In this document: one piece after another, positions 54,420 through 64,000 of the stretch
Position numbering within the stretch: the first letter of the stretch is position 1
How the letters are laid out: each line of letters opens with the position of its first letter
DNA from: Wolfiporia cocos
Taxonomy: Eukaryota > Basidiomycota > Agaricomycetes > Polyporales > Phaeolaceae
NCBI GenBank assembly: GCA_029448655.1
Contig: JACCLO010000004.1
Location: forward strand, 744,001 to 808,000
Direction of reading: 5' to 3'
DNA length: 64,000 nt
The notes under the pieces: generated by a model
Databases searched by the model: none
What the model saw: the letters and a program-made list of their open reading frames with translations, nothing else
Told to the model about the DNA's origin: nothing
Made by a program: the position numbers and the translations under genes

Positions 54420-54622
54420 AATTCATCATTATATGCCCAAATTCAACCCTGTTGATGTTAAAGCATGCATAGGCACTACATTGATATTTTACAGAAAATG
54501 CTCTTATGCTCATTATGTGCACTGATTCAGTCCCTCATGACATAAAATTTCCCCAAGCCATAGACTTCATTGGCTCTTGCACACCATCCAAGCACTCATG
54601 TGCTGCAGGCACTTAATGCAAC

Positions 54623-55114
54623 ACAGCTGTCACAAAATCTCTATATTTCCCCTCCCCCCCTTGGGGTCAAACTCAAGCACTCATGTCCATTAGTCACATG
54701 ACCCTTGTACAGCCGTAGTGTAACGGCTATGCGCCTGCCCCCCTCTGACAGTCACATGTAGAGTAGGTTGCCATATCATTACATAAGCAGTTGATTACAT
54801 ATGCTATGCACGAACCCTGCCTTTAGGGCGGGGTGTGATCTCATTTAGTGTAGTGTCCACATGTATATAACCTACTCGCTCTGAGGCTTACACCTCAGAG
54901 TTGTCAATCTCACATTGGGGCATGTCCCTGGTCTATACCATCTCATGCTTACTTGACTGGGGACCTCTGTGACATCTTGCCTCTAAGAGACCTGAGAGAA
55001 CCCTTATGCCGATACACACCACGTCTTACAATACCATACAAGACCTCTGGTAGGATGCCTCTAGGCCCCCTCTTGCATGCACGATACACAGATGAGTAGA
55101 TCTGTGTCAACAGC
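54623..55114 (+). repeat. Solo LTR, family C
   Basis: LTR 54628-55109 (482 bp), TGTCACAAAATC...GATCTGTGTCA; flanks both ACAGC. TATATAA at 54864-54870 and hairpin 54879-54900: CTCTGAGG / CCTCAGAG, loop CTTACA. Confidence 0.9.
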
Positions 55115-55402
55115 CCCAGCCTGCACCTTGTGGGTCACCAATGTGCCTGTCACAGATCTAGGTCTAGGATACCACCATGTTATTTTTACAGGTTTTATTG
55201 TAATATCTGAATGGCCTAGTTGCCCTTTCATTATATCTTTAAACCTTTAACACCCTCCTCATCATCTCTCTTATGCTCATGTCTAGCACCTGACCCAGTA
55301 GATAAGATAAGTAGCACACCTGGGGTGCACACGCTTTATCTTTTACTTACAGTCACATGCTTCACTGTACCCACTCATGTAGTCATACCATGGAGCAAGC
55401 AC

Positions 55403-56510
55403 CTGCCTGTTATGGGTCATATACCCATTTGTTATCCTTGAGTCACAAGTATAAATCTTCTGTACCAAGTTGTCAAGACTTGTTGTTCATACAGTCTAAG
55501 TCTAAAGACTCTAGGGGTCATTCAATATTCAGTACACATTAAAGAATATCTCTGTTCAGTGTGTAAGTCAATGAGGAGACTTGCCTAAGTCCAAGAAGTC
55601 TGTGGGCACTTTGAGGACTTAGTCTTTCAGGGCTTGGAATATACTGTGTAGTTTCCTACGTTTGCGAACGAGTATAAGACTTCATGTTTATACAACAAGG
55701 TCAAGCTGAAGAGCTTTGAAAATAGTAACAAAGGTTCATATACTACATTAGGTTTCTGGAGTCCTGTCTGTCCCAGATGTCACCAATACTATCTATGCTA
55801 TAGTCTTAAATGTTTGATGGGTATGTAGTGATATATCTAAAACAATAGATAGTAATGATACAGTGGTTGAATGCCCTCTGTCAATCATTGTGATATATAT
55901 GAAATGGTGGCAGAGTCAGATCTACCAGTTCTGAAATGTGCCCTATATGCTAGTACAACTGGGTGTCACAAACTGACATTGATGTACTATAAACAACCCA
56001 AGACCCTAACAGCCTCCATACCATGATGAATGTTGATGGAGATGAGGCCTCAGATGAGCACACCAAGTAATAAGCAGTAAGAGGGGGAATGGCCCCAATG
56101 ACAAATATGATCAGTCTGAGATGGAAGCCTCAGACAGTGCTACTATATATATATGCAGAGATGGTGCGACTATTAGCTAAGTACAGGCCCTGAAGGGGCC
56201 CAAGTGCAGTCACATAATAAGCATGTCATCTACAGAGAGCATGTGACCTACAGTGGGGCAGGCTATACTACCAGTAGTCCATGCATACAACTATCTAAAC
56301 AAGACATGTGACCATATACACACCAATTTGTTGGTTCAAGACAGGGGGGTAGTAGTATTTCCATGTCCCAGAATAAATCTGTGATGCTGGGGTTGGGCCC
56401 AGTAGAGTCATGAGTGGCCAGGGGGCCAGTTGCACAACAAGTCCCTGTATTGTATTCACCCAGTGGTGAGTTCCATGAGTATTAAAAAATAAAACAACTG
56501 CAATACTGCC
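55403..56510 (-). repeat. Solo LTR, family B, decayed, with a nested family C LTR
   Basis: LTR 55408-56505 including the nested insertion at 55964-56386; about 670 bp without it. Starts TGTTATGGGTCATA and ends ACTGCAATA, matching TGTTACGGGTCG and ACCGTAACA of the copy at 713-1420 with C-to-T and G-to-A changes. Flanks 55403-55407 and 56506-56510 are both CTGCC. Confidence 0.85.
55959..56391 (-). repeat. Solo LTR, family C, nested in the family B LTR
   Basis: LTR 55964-56386 (423 bp), TGTCACAAACTG...AATCTGTGATG; flanks both CTGGG. Hairpin 56114-56135: GTCTGAG / CTCAGAC, loop TGGAAG (CTTCCA in LTR sense). Younger than its host LTR. Confidence 0.85.
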
Positions 56511-56815
56511 CTTACTGGTGATGCTTGGACCTCTTTAGGGTATACATTACACATCTGGTGTACAGCATGTATATACATTGTAGGAATCTGAGGCTTACTC
56601 CTCAGATTTAGAATTCTCAGCAATTGGGCTTGGCCCCTTTCCTCGCATGTTCCCTGCATGTCAGCTGCACCTCCTCTGTCTTGACTACTAGTCTGGGGGC
56701 AACAACTATTAGTGGGCACTCAATAGCACTTCTCCTTGTGCCACCTCCTTTGGTCTTGCACCTGGAGCTTGCCTTCCTCAGCATAGCTGGTCACATAGCC
56801 TGCAGGTCTGTGTCA
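56511..56815 (+). repeat. Truncated family C LTR
   Basis: Ends GGTCTGTGTCA at 56815; the 5' end is missing at the junction with the family B LTR. Keeps TATATAC and hairpin 56585-56608: AATCTGAGG / CCTCAGATT, loop CTTACT. Confidence 0.7.
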
Positions 56816-56977
56816 GTGCCATTCATGCATGGCAATGGGAGAACCATCTGTATGTCCTTAAGCTCAAGCAGTAGTCATAATGTATGCATTAATGGTGTCA
56901 GACTTCAGTACATAATGACAAATTAGTAATATGAGTTCCAATATACAAACTATCACAGAACACACTGTGGACCCAAT

Positions 56978-57334
56978 TGTAAGCCTATGCTTACGACTAT
57001 CCATCACGTCACTCATTACACCATACGTCGACACCACTCACCCATTATGGTTGCACGATACCCCGACTCGGATATCATGGCATGTATCTCTTTGTTTGTT
57101 TGCCTGTCAGGCTGCGGTACTAAAAGCCCCGATGTCGCCCCGTCGAGGTCAACCTTTTCTCTCCCCGGAACCCTCACCTACCGTGTCCTTATCCACTCTC
57201 GCTCTCTACCTTCACTTACTTGGTGTATCTCTACATTATCTAGCTACACGCGCGTTTCGGAAAATCACAGGTTTATCTCGTTCTTTCTGCATGTGTCGGC
57301 TGACATGTCCCTGCCGAGTGGCAGGTGCCTCACA
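56978..57334 (+). repeat. 5' LTR, family D
   Basis: TGTAAGCCTATGC...GTGCCTCACA, 357 bp. Confidence 0.95.
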
Positions 57335-57564
57335 CTTTTTTTGAACGGCAATAGCCCTGTGTCTGACTGTAATCACAGAACGTAGACCCACTGTCTCAAC
57401 CGTAAACTTGCCGAAACCATCACCAACAACCGACGATAGCTGTTACCGGGTTCGTGTCCGTTCACGAACCAACATTTGCCGTTTGCCGCCCATCTTGGTG
57501 AGTTCATGAATTCCCACGAACCACCACCCACCTCCGTGTTGTCCCTGTACATGCTTCACTCAGA

Positions 57565-59230
57565 ATGCATTACCTACACATGATGACAGAATTCCCGGAT
57601 CCGGGGCCTGTCAAGCTGTCACCGATCACTCGCCTTCAGGCAAACCGAATCGTCTCGATTCCCGAGACGCCCGCCCACCCAGTTGCCTTGGACGCAGCTG
57701 CAAAACCCCACTGTCCCGAATCTCCTGTGATATCCTCATCACCGTTGTCCGAGCCATGGACTGCTCCTACTTCACCTTCGAAGGACAGTGTTGACGAGGA
57801 AAGCTTTGGCTCATCTGACTCGAGCTCCGACTCTGACGACGAATACGCTCATCGCCCGACTAAGCACAGCATGACTTCTGGCACGAAGGCTCGTGTTGAA
57901 CAGGATGCGCCTTCTAAGGTGCCCATACTTACAGTGGGCGATGTGACGCCTAGGGTACTGCAGGAATTCGAGATAAGCTGTCAAGCATACTTCGACAGCA
58001 AGGAAATTGCTGACGAAGAGCAGACGCGCCGTATCATTGCAGCATTCAAGGACCCTCGTATCCGGGACTGGATTGCAGTGGATCACATATGAATCATCGC
58101 GCTGTCCTTCTCTGACTTCATGAAGGAGCTTCGTGATAATTACCTTGACGAAAGGTGGGAGGAGACCACACGGCGTGAGATCCTCAGGATGGTCCAAGGA
58201 GAGCGCTCCTTCTGGGACTTTTCGGTAGCACTCGAAAATGCGAACGCCGTGCTGCAAGGGACCACCTCTCACCTTGATCAGATGCAGCTACGGCACAGAC
58301 TGGAGGCTGGAATGACTCAGACCTTGCGAACCGTTGCCTTCGTTCCGACAAACTTGACGACATCACCGATTACCGCAAATGGGTCACAGTGGTGCGGCGT
58401 ATCGACGAACAGCTTTGTGCCGACCTACAGGACTTCAAGCACATCGCACGAGCCACCCGTGAACAGACACGACGGGAGAATGTCAGTGCTGGACCCCCAC
58501 GTCGCTCCTTGCCCCTCCGCAATGTCTCGAACGAAGCCACATCAGTGCCTGACAGCAGTCAACGTACTCGTCCATCCATTCAACGTCTTCCCACACTCCT
58601 GGACTCGGAACGCACCCTACTGTTCGACAATGATGGATGCCTCAAATGTCGACGGTTCTTTGTCAGGCCGAACCACAGGTCCCACAACTGTCCGAACGGC
58701 TTCCCTAGTCCAGTAGGGTACTGCACGCTCACACAAGCTGACGCTGACCGTGCTAGGAACCGTACTGCTAAGACAACCCCTGCACCTGTTGCTGCTGTTG
58801 TCATGGCCGCACCTGATGACAACCCCACTCCTGTCCATCCTGTTGCGGCTGTGATGCCACCGGTGGCCACCACCATGGCCATCACCTCATTCCCTATCGC
58901 TGTCATGCCGGATGTGGAGATGACCATCCTGCTGACTGATGACGAGGATTCAGAGGACGACGAAGAGTCGGACGTGGGACAGGGCACAGATGCAGTGAGT
59001 AAGCCATCCTTAGTGTGCACCAGCATGCTTGCAGACCCCGTACTATCACCGCCATTGCTATCCTCAACAAAAGCAGGGCCATTCCATGACCCATTTCACG
59101 AGCCACACTTGATGTGGTCTTGCATGCTTAACGACTTGCCTAATGAACCCTTTGTCGTATCATCTATGATTGACAATGGGTCCCATACAGTTCTGATTCA
59201 CGAAGACATTGTCACGGTGCTGGGACTGTG
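57565..59230 (+). pseudogene. Gag and start of protease, family D element
   Basis: From MHYLHMMTEFPDPGPV through an acidic Ser-rich linker to a capsid-type domain (VTPRVLQEFEISCQAYFD, SFSDFMKELRDNYLDERWEE), then a zinc knuckle CLKCRRFFVRPNHRSHNC and a Val/Ala-rich acidic linker to the protease start (MIDNGSHTVLI, Asn where the catalytic motif normally has Ser or Thr). Faults: TGA at 58090-58092 (DHI-stop-IIALSF), one base missing near 58328 (TLR-NRCLRSDKLDDITDYRKWV is regained only by a shift), and TGA at 59229-59231 (VLGL-stop-RHQL). Gag would form the particle; this copy cannot. Confidence 0.85.
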
Positions 59231-59270
59231 ACGTCACCAGCTCCGACAGCCTGAAAGAATTGACCTCGCA

Positions 59271-62200
59271 ATGCAAACTGGACAAACGACCCCAATTCTG
59301 TTGACAGAATACGTTAAGATTCGACCCGGTGATCCATCCCAACTCTGGCGTTCTAAGAAGATCCGCGCTATCGTCTCTCCGAACCTCTGTGTACCCCTCC
59401 TACTTGGTCTTCCCTTTCTGACCCAAAATCGCATTGTAATTGATCATTCCACTCGATCCATTACCACGAAGGACTCTGGCTTTGACTTGTTGAATCTGTC
59501 CTGTACACACCCTGTTGTCGCTAAAGCTTCCCCAAAAGCATGTGTCAAGCTGCGTGATGCTGTCCACGAGACCCTTCAACAACGCAAAGTCATGTTAGCT
59601 AATCTGCAGCAGGCTAGTGAGCATCGGCGTGTGATGCTTGACACTGCTGCTGTCACCGGGGAACCAGTTGCAGCCATACATAAGCAAATTGACGAGATTC
59701 GAGTGCAACTAGAAACGGCGGCCGCACAGCAACGACTGAAATCCCTTGGAACTGACCTCATGACGGAATTTCAGGATGTTTTTGAACCAATACCCCATGC
59801 TGAACAACTCCCCTGTGATGTCTGGTGTCGTATACAACTGAAAGACATGTCTAAACAGATTGTGACCCGGTCGTACAGCACACCTCGCAAATACCGTGAA
59901 GCATGGTCCACCCTCATCCAAGAAGCGGGACGTATCCGGCCATCCAATTCGGCACATGCCTCACCCGCATTTCTGGTTCCAAAGGCCGACCCAACTGCCC
60001 TACCACGCTGGGTGAATGACTACCATTCCTTGAATGCAAATACTGTTCTTGACTCTCACCCCTTACCCCGGGTTGACGACATTCTTGCAGATTGCGGAAA
60101 AGGAAAAATATGGTCAAAAATGGACATGACCAATTCCTTCTTTCAGACTCGAGTTCATCCAGATGATGTTCACCTCACAGCCGTCTCCACACCCATGGGG
60201 TTATACGAATGGCTTGTGATGCCAATGGGGCTACGGAACGCACCTCCAATTCACCAGCAACGCGTAACTGCAGCCCTACGCGAACACCTTGGGAAATTCT
60301 GCCATATCTATCTGGACGATATAATCATCTGGTCTGACTCTGTGGAAGAACACGAACGTCATGTTCGTCTCGTGCTCGAAGCATTGCGACAGGCAAAACT
60401 TTATTGTAACCCGAAGAAATGTGATTTCTTTGTACTGGAACTGGACTTTCTCGGGCATAGAATATCATCAAGGGGCATTGAAGCACAGACCTCTAAGGTA
60501 AGGTGGACAAAATACTGGCTTGGCCCCAACCACAATCGGCGACAGATGTCCGTGCCTTCTTAGGCCTCGTTGTCACAGATTTCTGTGGCATGTTTTAATG
60601 TATTACCCCTCCCTGGCTCGAACCCAGGACTTCACATTCTAGTAGTCACATGACTGGTGCCCGGTAGTGTAGCGGTATATAGCGTACTCGTCCGCCAGGA
60701 CATACGGTCACCTGATAAGTAGGTCACATGGTATATACTGGGGCACATGATAGATAGCGCACGGCCCATGCCTTTAGGGCAGTACTTACATAGTAGCGCG
60801 TTGTCTCCCCATGTATATAAACCTACTCGCTGAGGTCTTACTACCTCAGTTCGATTATCATCGGCATTGGGGCGAGTCCCTCAGTTCTACTCTGAACCTC
60901 TGCGTGCTAGACTGGTGGTCGACACTACTTCTTAGTTACTGTCTACCTTGGGTCGTTAACCAACACCCATCCAGTCGCCCTTCAAGACGTTAGGTCTTAG
61001 CCTTAGACGTTAGGTTATAGGCGGGGCGTTAGTATTGTACGTCACAGTAAATCTGTGTCACTCGTACAATATATCTTGTCCTACTTGCCAAAACTTGCGG
61101 AATACACACGGGTCCTGACCCCACTGACGACGAAAGAGGCCAAGAAAGATTTCCCCTGCTGGACAGAAAAACACCAAACCGCGTTCGACAGCATCAAGGG
61201 GTTAGTCGTGAGCAGGGAATGTCTGACTGTTGTTGATCACCTGAACCCTGGCGACAACAAAATCTTTGTCACGTGTGATGCCAGTGACTGGCGAACAGGA
61301 GCAATGTTAAGCTTTGGGCCCACATGGGAAACTGCACGCCCTATTGCTTTCGATTCCATGCAACTCAGGGGCCCTGAGCTAAACTATCCGATTCATGAAA
61401 AGGAGTTACTTGCCATTGTACGGGCCCTCAAGAAATGGCACTCGGACCTCCTTGGCATGCCTGTCCTCATGTACACTGATCATTACACCCTTCAAAACTT
61501 TGACACTCAACACAACCTCTCTCGCTGTCAACTGCGCTGGCAAGAATTCATGTCGCAATATGACCTTACCATTGTCTACATCCGTGGTGAAGACAATACA
61601 GTTGCCGATGCGCTCTCTTGTCTCCCACCCAATATGTTCCCAGACGAGCGTGAGGGGGAAGGTGCACACTCCCATTCTATCAATGCCACCTTCGCCATCT
61701 CGATCGACCCCACCATTCTTGCTCAAATCCAAGAGGGATACCAGTTGGACAAGTTCTGCAAACGAATTATTGCCATGCCCACCTCAGTGCCCGGCACGAG
61801 AAATTCTAACGGCTTATGGTATCTCGGCGACCACTTACTGATTCCCCGGGTGGGTAGGGTGCATGAGCACCTTTTCCGTCTCGCGCACGACAATGTGGGA
61901 CATTTTGGTGCCGACAAGAGCTATGCAGCACTACGTGATGCATATTACTGGCCCAACATGCACAGGGATCTCGAACAAGCATACGTGCCAGCCTGCGAAG
62001 ACTGCCAACAAAACAAGTCCCGGACAACAAAGCCTGCAGGTCCCCTGCACCCTCTTCCTGTACCGGATGAATGTGGTGATAGCGTGGCCATGGACTTTAT
62101 TGGGCCGTTGCCGACAGACGAAGGCTACAACGGCATCCTTACGATAACGGATCGTCTCCACTCCGACGTCCATATCCTTCCAATTCGCATGGATCTCACT

Positions 62201-63202
62201 GCCGAAGAACTTGCACGCCTTTTCTTTGACCACTGTTTCTGCGAAAATGGACTCCCATTGGACATCATTTCCGACCGCGATAAGCTTTTCATTTCTCGTT
62301 TCTGGTCTGCCCTGCACAAGCTGACTGGCATCAAGCTGAAAATGTCTACCGTGTATCATCCGCAGACAGATGGGAGCAGCGAGCGCACGAACAAGACCAT
62401 CAATCAATGCATCCGGTTCCATGTCCATCACAATCAAAAGGGGTGGGTGCGCACATTGCCCCGTGTCCAGTTCGACATTATGAGCACCGTCAATGCCTCC
62501 ACCGGGTTCTCCAATTTCCACTTGCGATTTGGGCGTTCTCCCCGTCTGATTCCACCAATGGTACCGGCAACTGTCCATGAGCTATGTACGTCCCGCGATG
62601 AAGCCCTCTGTGCGGCACACGACGCCGTTGCCAAGCTGCAACACGATCTCGCGGAGGTGCACGACAATCTCTTACAAGCAAAAGTCCAACAAGCTCATCA
62701 CGCCAACTCCTCCCGGGGGCCGGAGCCTTCCTTTCACGTGGGTGACAAGGTCATGCTTTCCACCCTCCACAGGCGGGCGGAATACAAATGGTGGGGCCAT
62801 AGGTGTGCGGCTAAGTTCTTTCCTCATTTCGATGGGCCGTATACCATACTCACTTGTCACCCCGAGAGCTCCTCCTACACGCTCCAGTTGCCCTCCCATT
62901 CCAAGCGGTTCCCAACCTTTCATGTCTCGGAACTCAAACCTTACATCGACAACGATCCCTTGCTCTTCCCATCACGACAACACGCAGAGCCGGGCCCTGT
63001 CCTCACCGAGTCGGGTGAATATAAACATCTAGTTGAAGCCATCATCGACGAGCGACGAACGAACAAAACTCACCAATACCTGGTCCGTTGGACTGGTTAC
63101 GGTCCTGACCATGACGAATGGATCGACACTACTCTGCTACGCAATAATGCGGCTCTGGACGCATGGGAGGAGCAGGAGCGGGGAGGAGCTGATGCACGGT
63201 AG
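59271..63202 (+). pseudogene. Pol of the family D element (RT, RNase H, integrase, chromodomain), interrupted
   Basis: Reverse transcriptase with FFQTRVHPDDVHLTAV, MPMGLRNAP and YLDD (about 60313); near 60500-60515 an A-run loses the frame; the true reading then continues ILAWPQPQSATDVRAFLGLV up to 60570, where a solo LTR is inserted, and resumes at 61066 with QYILSYLPKLAEYTRVL. RNase H (FVTCDASDW, HEKELLAIV, YTDHYTL, DNTVADALS), integrase (HDN..HFGADKSY, CEDCQQNK; AMDFIGPLP, SDRDKLF, YHPQTDGSSERTN) and a chromodomain (LVEAIIDERR, YLVRWTGYGPDHDEWI) follow without a stop to 63202. Removing the LTR and one CTCGT copy restores the codons exactly, so the LTR is a clean later insertion. Confidence 0.93.
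60566..61065 (+). repeat. Solo LTR, family C, inserted in the family D pol
   Basis: LTR 60571-61060 (490 bp), TGTCACAGATTT...AATCTGTGTCA; flanks both CTCGT. TATATAA at 60814-60820, hairpin 60830-60849 CTGAGGT / ACCTCAG with loop CTTACT. Best-preserved copy. Near the 5' end are an antisense B-box-like word (GGCTCGAACCC) and a sense A-box-like word (TAGTGTAGCGG). Confidence 0.92.
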
Positions 63203-63300
63203 CTTTTCCCCACCGGGGTTTTTGATGCACCCGCTGCTGAAGCTGTTGATGTTGACCCTTTTCCACTACCCCGCCGGTTTTGCTTGAGTCGCCGGGCGGG

Positions 63301-63657
63301 TGTAAGCCTATGCTTACAACTATCCATCATGTCACTCATTACACCATACGTCGACACCACTCACCCGTTATGGTTGCACGATACCCCGACTCGGATATCA
63401 TGGCATGTATCTCTTTGTTTGTTTGCCTGTCAGGCTGCAGTACTAAAAGCCCCGACGTCACCCCGTCGAGGTCAACCTTTTCTCTCCCTGGAACCCTCAC
63501 CTACCGCGTCCTTATCCACTCTCACTCTCTACCTTCACTTACTTGGTGTATCTCTACGTTATCTAGCTACACACGCGTTTCGGAAAATCACAGGTTTATC
63601 TCATTCTTTCTGCATGTGTCGGCCGACGTGTCCCTGCCGAGTGGCAGGTGCCTCACA
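63301..63657 (+). repeat. 3' LTR, family D
   Basis: 357 bp; preceded by the purine-rich GAGTCGCCGGGCGGG (polypurine tract). Confidence 0.95.
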
Positions 63658-63662
63658 CCAAT

Positions 63663-64000
63663 GCAGTGTGCCTATGAGTGGCACTATAGCCTCTCCCCCA
63701 AAAGGGCTACAATAACAGCTCTGCTGTCATCAAGGGTTCAGCTGTTTATGCAGTTCATATTCCCATGTTGGGCACCTATTATCACTTCTATGGTGAGGCC
63801 ATGTATGCTGGCATGTTACACAGTGGGCTATTTCCATGGTCATAGCTTGGAACATCTTATCTTATGGGCTTTCACTGAAATCTGTGACGCAAACCCCAAA
63901 CTGGCCAAGCACTCTAGACTCTGATGCTGCACTCTACACTCTAACACTACATTCTAGACTCTATGGTAACACTCTACATTCTAGTGCAGCAATGCAATAA
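63663..64000. other. Right edge: gene-poor, ends in a dispersed repeat
   Basis: 63663-63889 shows nothing I recognise. 63890-64000 is the inverted copy of the repeat at 53900-54010 (words CACTCTAGACTCT, CTACATTCTAG). Confidence 0.5.

Larger units (their letters stand above)
56973..63662 (+). mobile_element. Family D Ty3/Gypsy chromovirus, full-length but degenerate
   Basis: Element 56978-63657 with flanking duplication CCAAT (56973-56977, 63658-63662). LTRs 56978-57334 and 63301-63657, 357 bp each. Gag at 57565-58840, protease to chromodomain at 59130-63202. Broken by at least two TGA codons and two frameshifts, and by a family C solo LTR at 60571-61060. The LTRs differ at 14 sites (3.9 percent), every one a transition at a CpG. 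Confidence 0.95.

Overview
The window looks like chromosomal DNA of a filamentous basidiomycete (class Agaricomycetes). Evidence: short, frequent spliceosomal introns in every host gene; an OrdA-like multi-exon P450; a sedolisin (S53) protease; a UbiA/COQ2-like prenyltransferase; and a transposon load typical of the group (chromodomain Ty3/Gypsy, Helitron, Plavaka, Tc1, hAT-like elements). No bacterial, organellar, rRNA or CRISPR features were seen.

Layout. 1-1420: 5' end of a minus-strand Ty3/Gypsy element (gag plus LTR, family B). 1421-3073: gene-poor, with a 77-bp perfect palindrome flanked by a 5-bp duplication. 3074-4605: an apparently intact Tc1 element. 6447-8529: a secreted S53 protease gene carrying one nonsense codon. 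9584-10263: an AT-rich hAT-like MITE. 10306-21150: a 13-exon P450 gene split by a 7.9-kb family A Ty3/Gypsy element (10889-18795) with identical LTRs; one of its introns holds a tRNA-derived foldback. 22090-27084: a second P450, broken into two blocks by about 3.2 kb holding a GC-rich hAT-like element and a 30-bp minisatellite. 28714-29961: an intact-looking UbiA prenyltransferase gene. Two P450s beside a UbiA enzyme suggest a decayed meroterpenoid-type locus (inference).

30455-37103 is a repeat island: two hAT-like elements with 8-bp duplications and solo LTRs of families A and C. 37779-38310 is a Copia-type LTR. A Helitron runs from 38337 to about 53214 and is split by a 9.1-kb Plavaka element (about 41316-50406), which carries its transposase and a divergent DUF6698-like gene. 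54030-56815 is a cluster of solo LTRs, one nested in another. 56978-63657 is a degenerate chromodomain Ty3/Gypsy element (family D), itself interrupted by a solo LTR.

Themes. The family A element encodes gag, then protease, dUTPase, RT, RNase H, integrase and chromodomain, plus an overlapping third frame with zinc knuckles; its primer site matches its own predicted RNA 5' end (Tf1-like self-priming). The short family C LTRs share a hairpin with a conserved CTTAC loop and a changing but still paired stem. Older copies and several genes show CpG transitions, including nonsense codons where CGA is expected.
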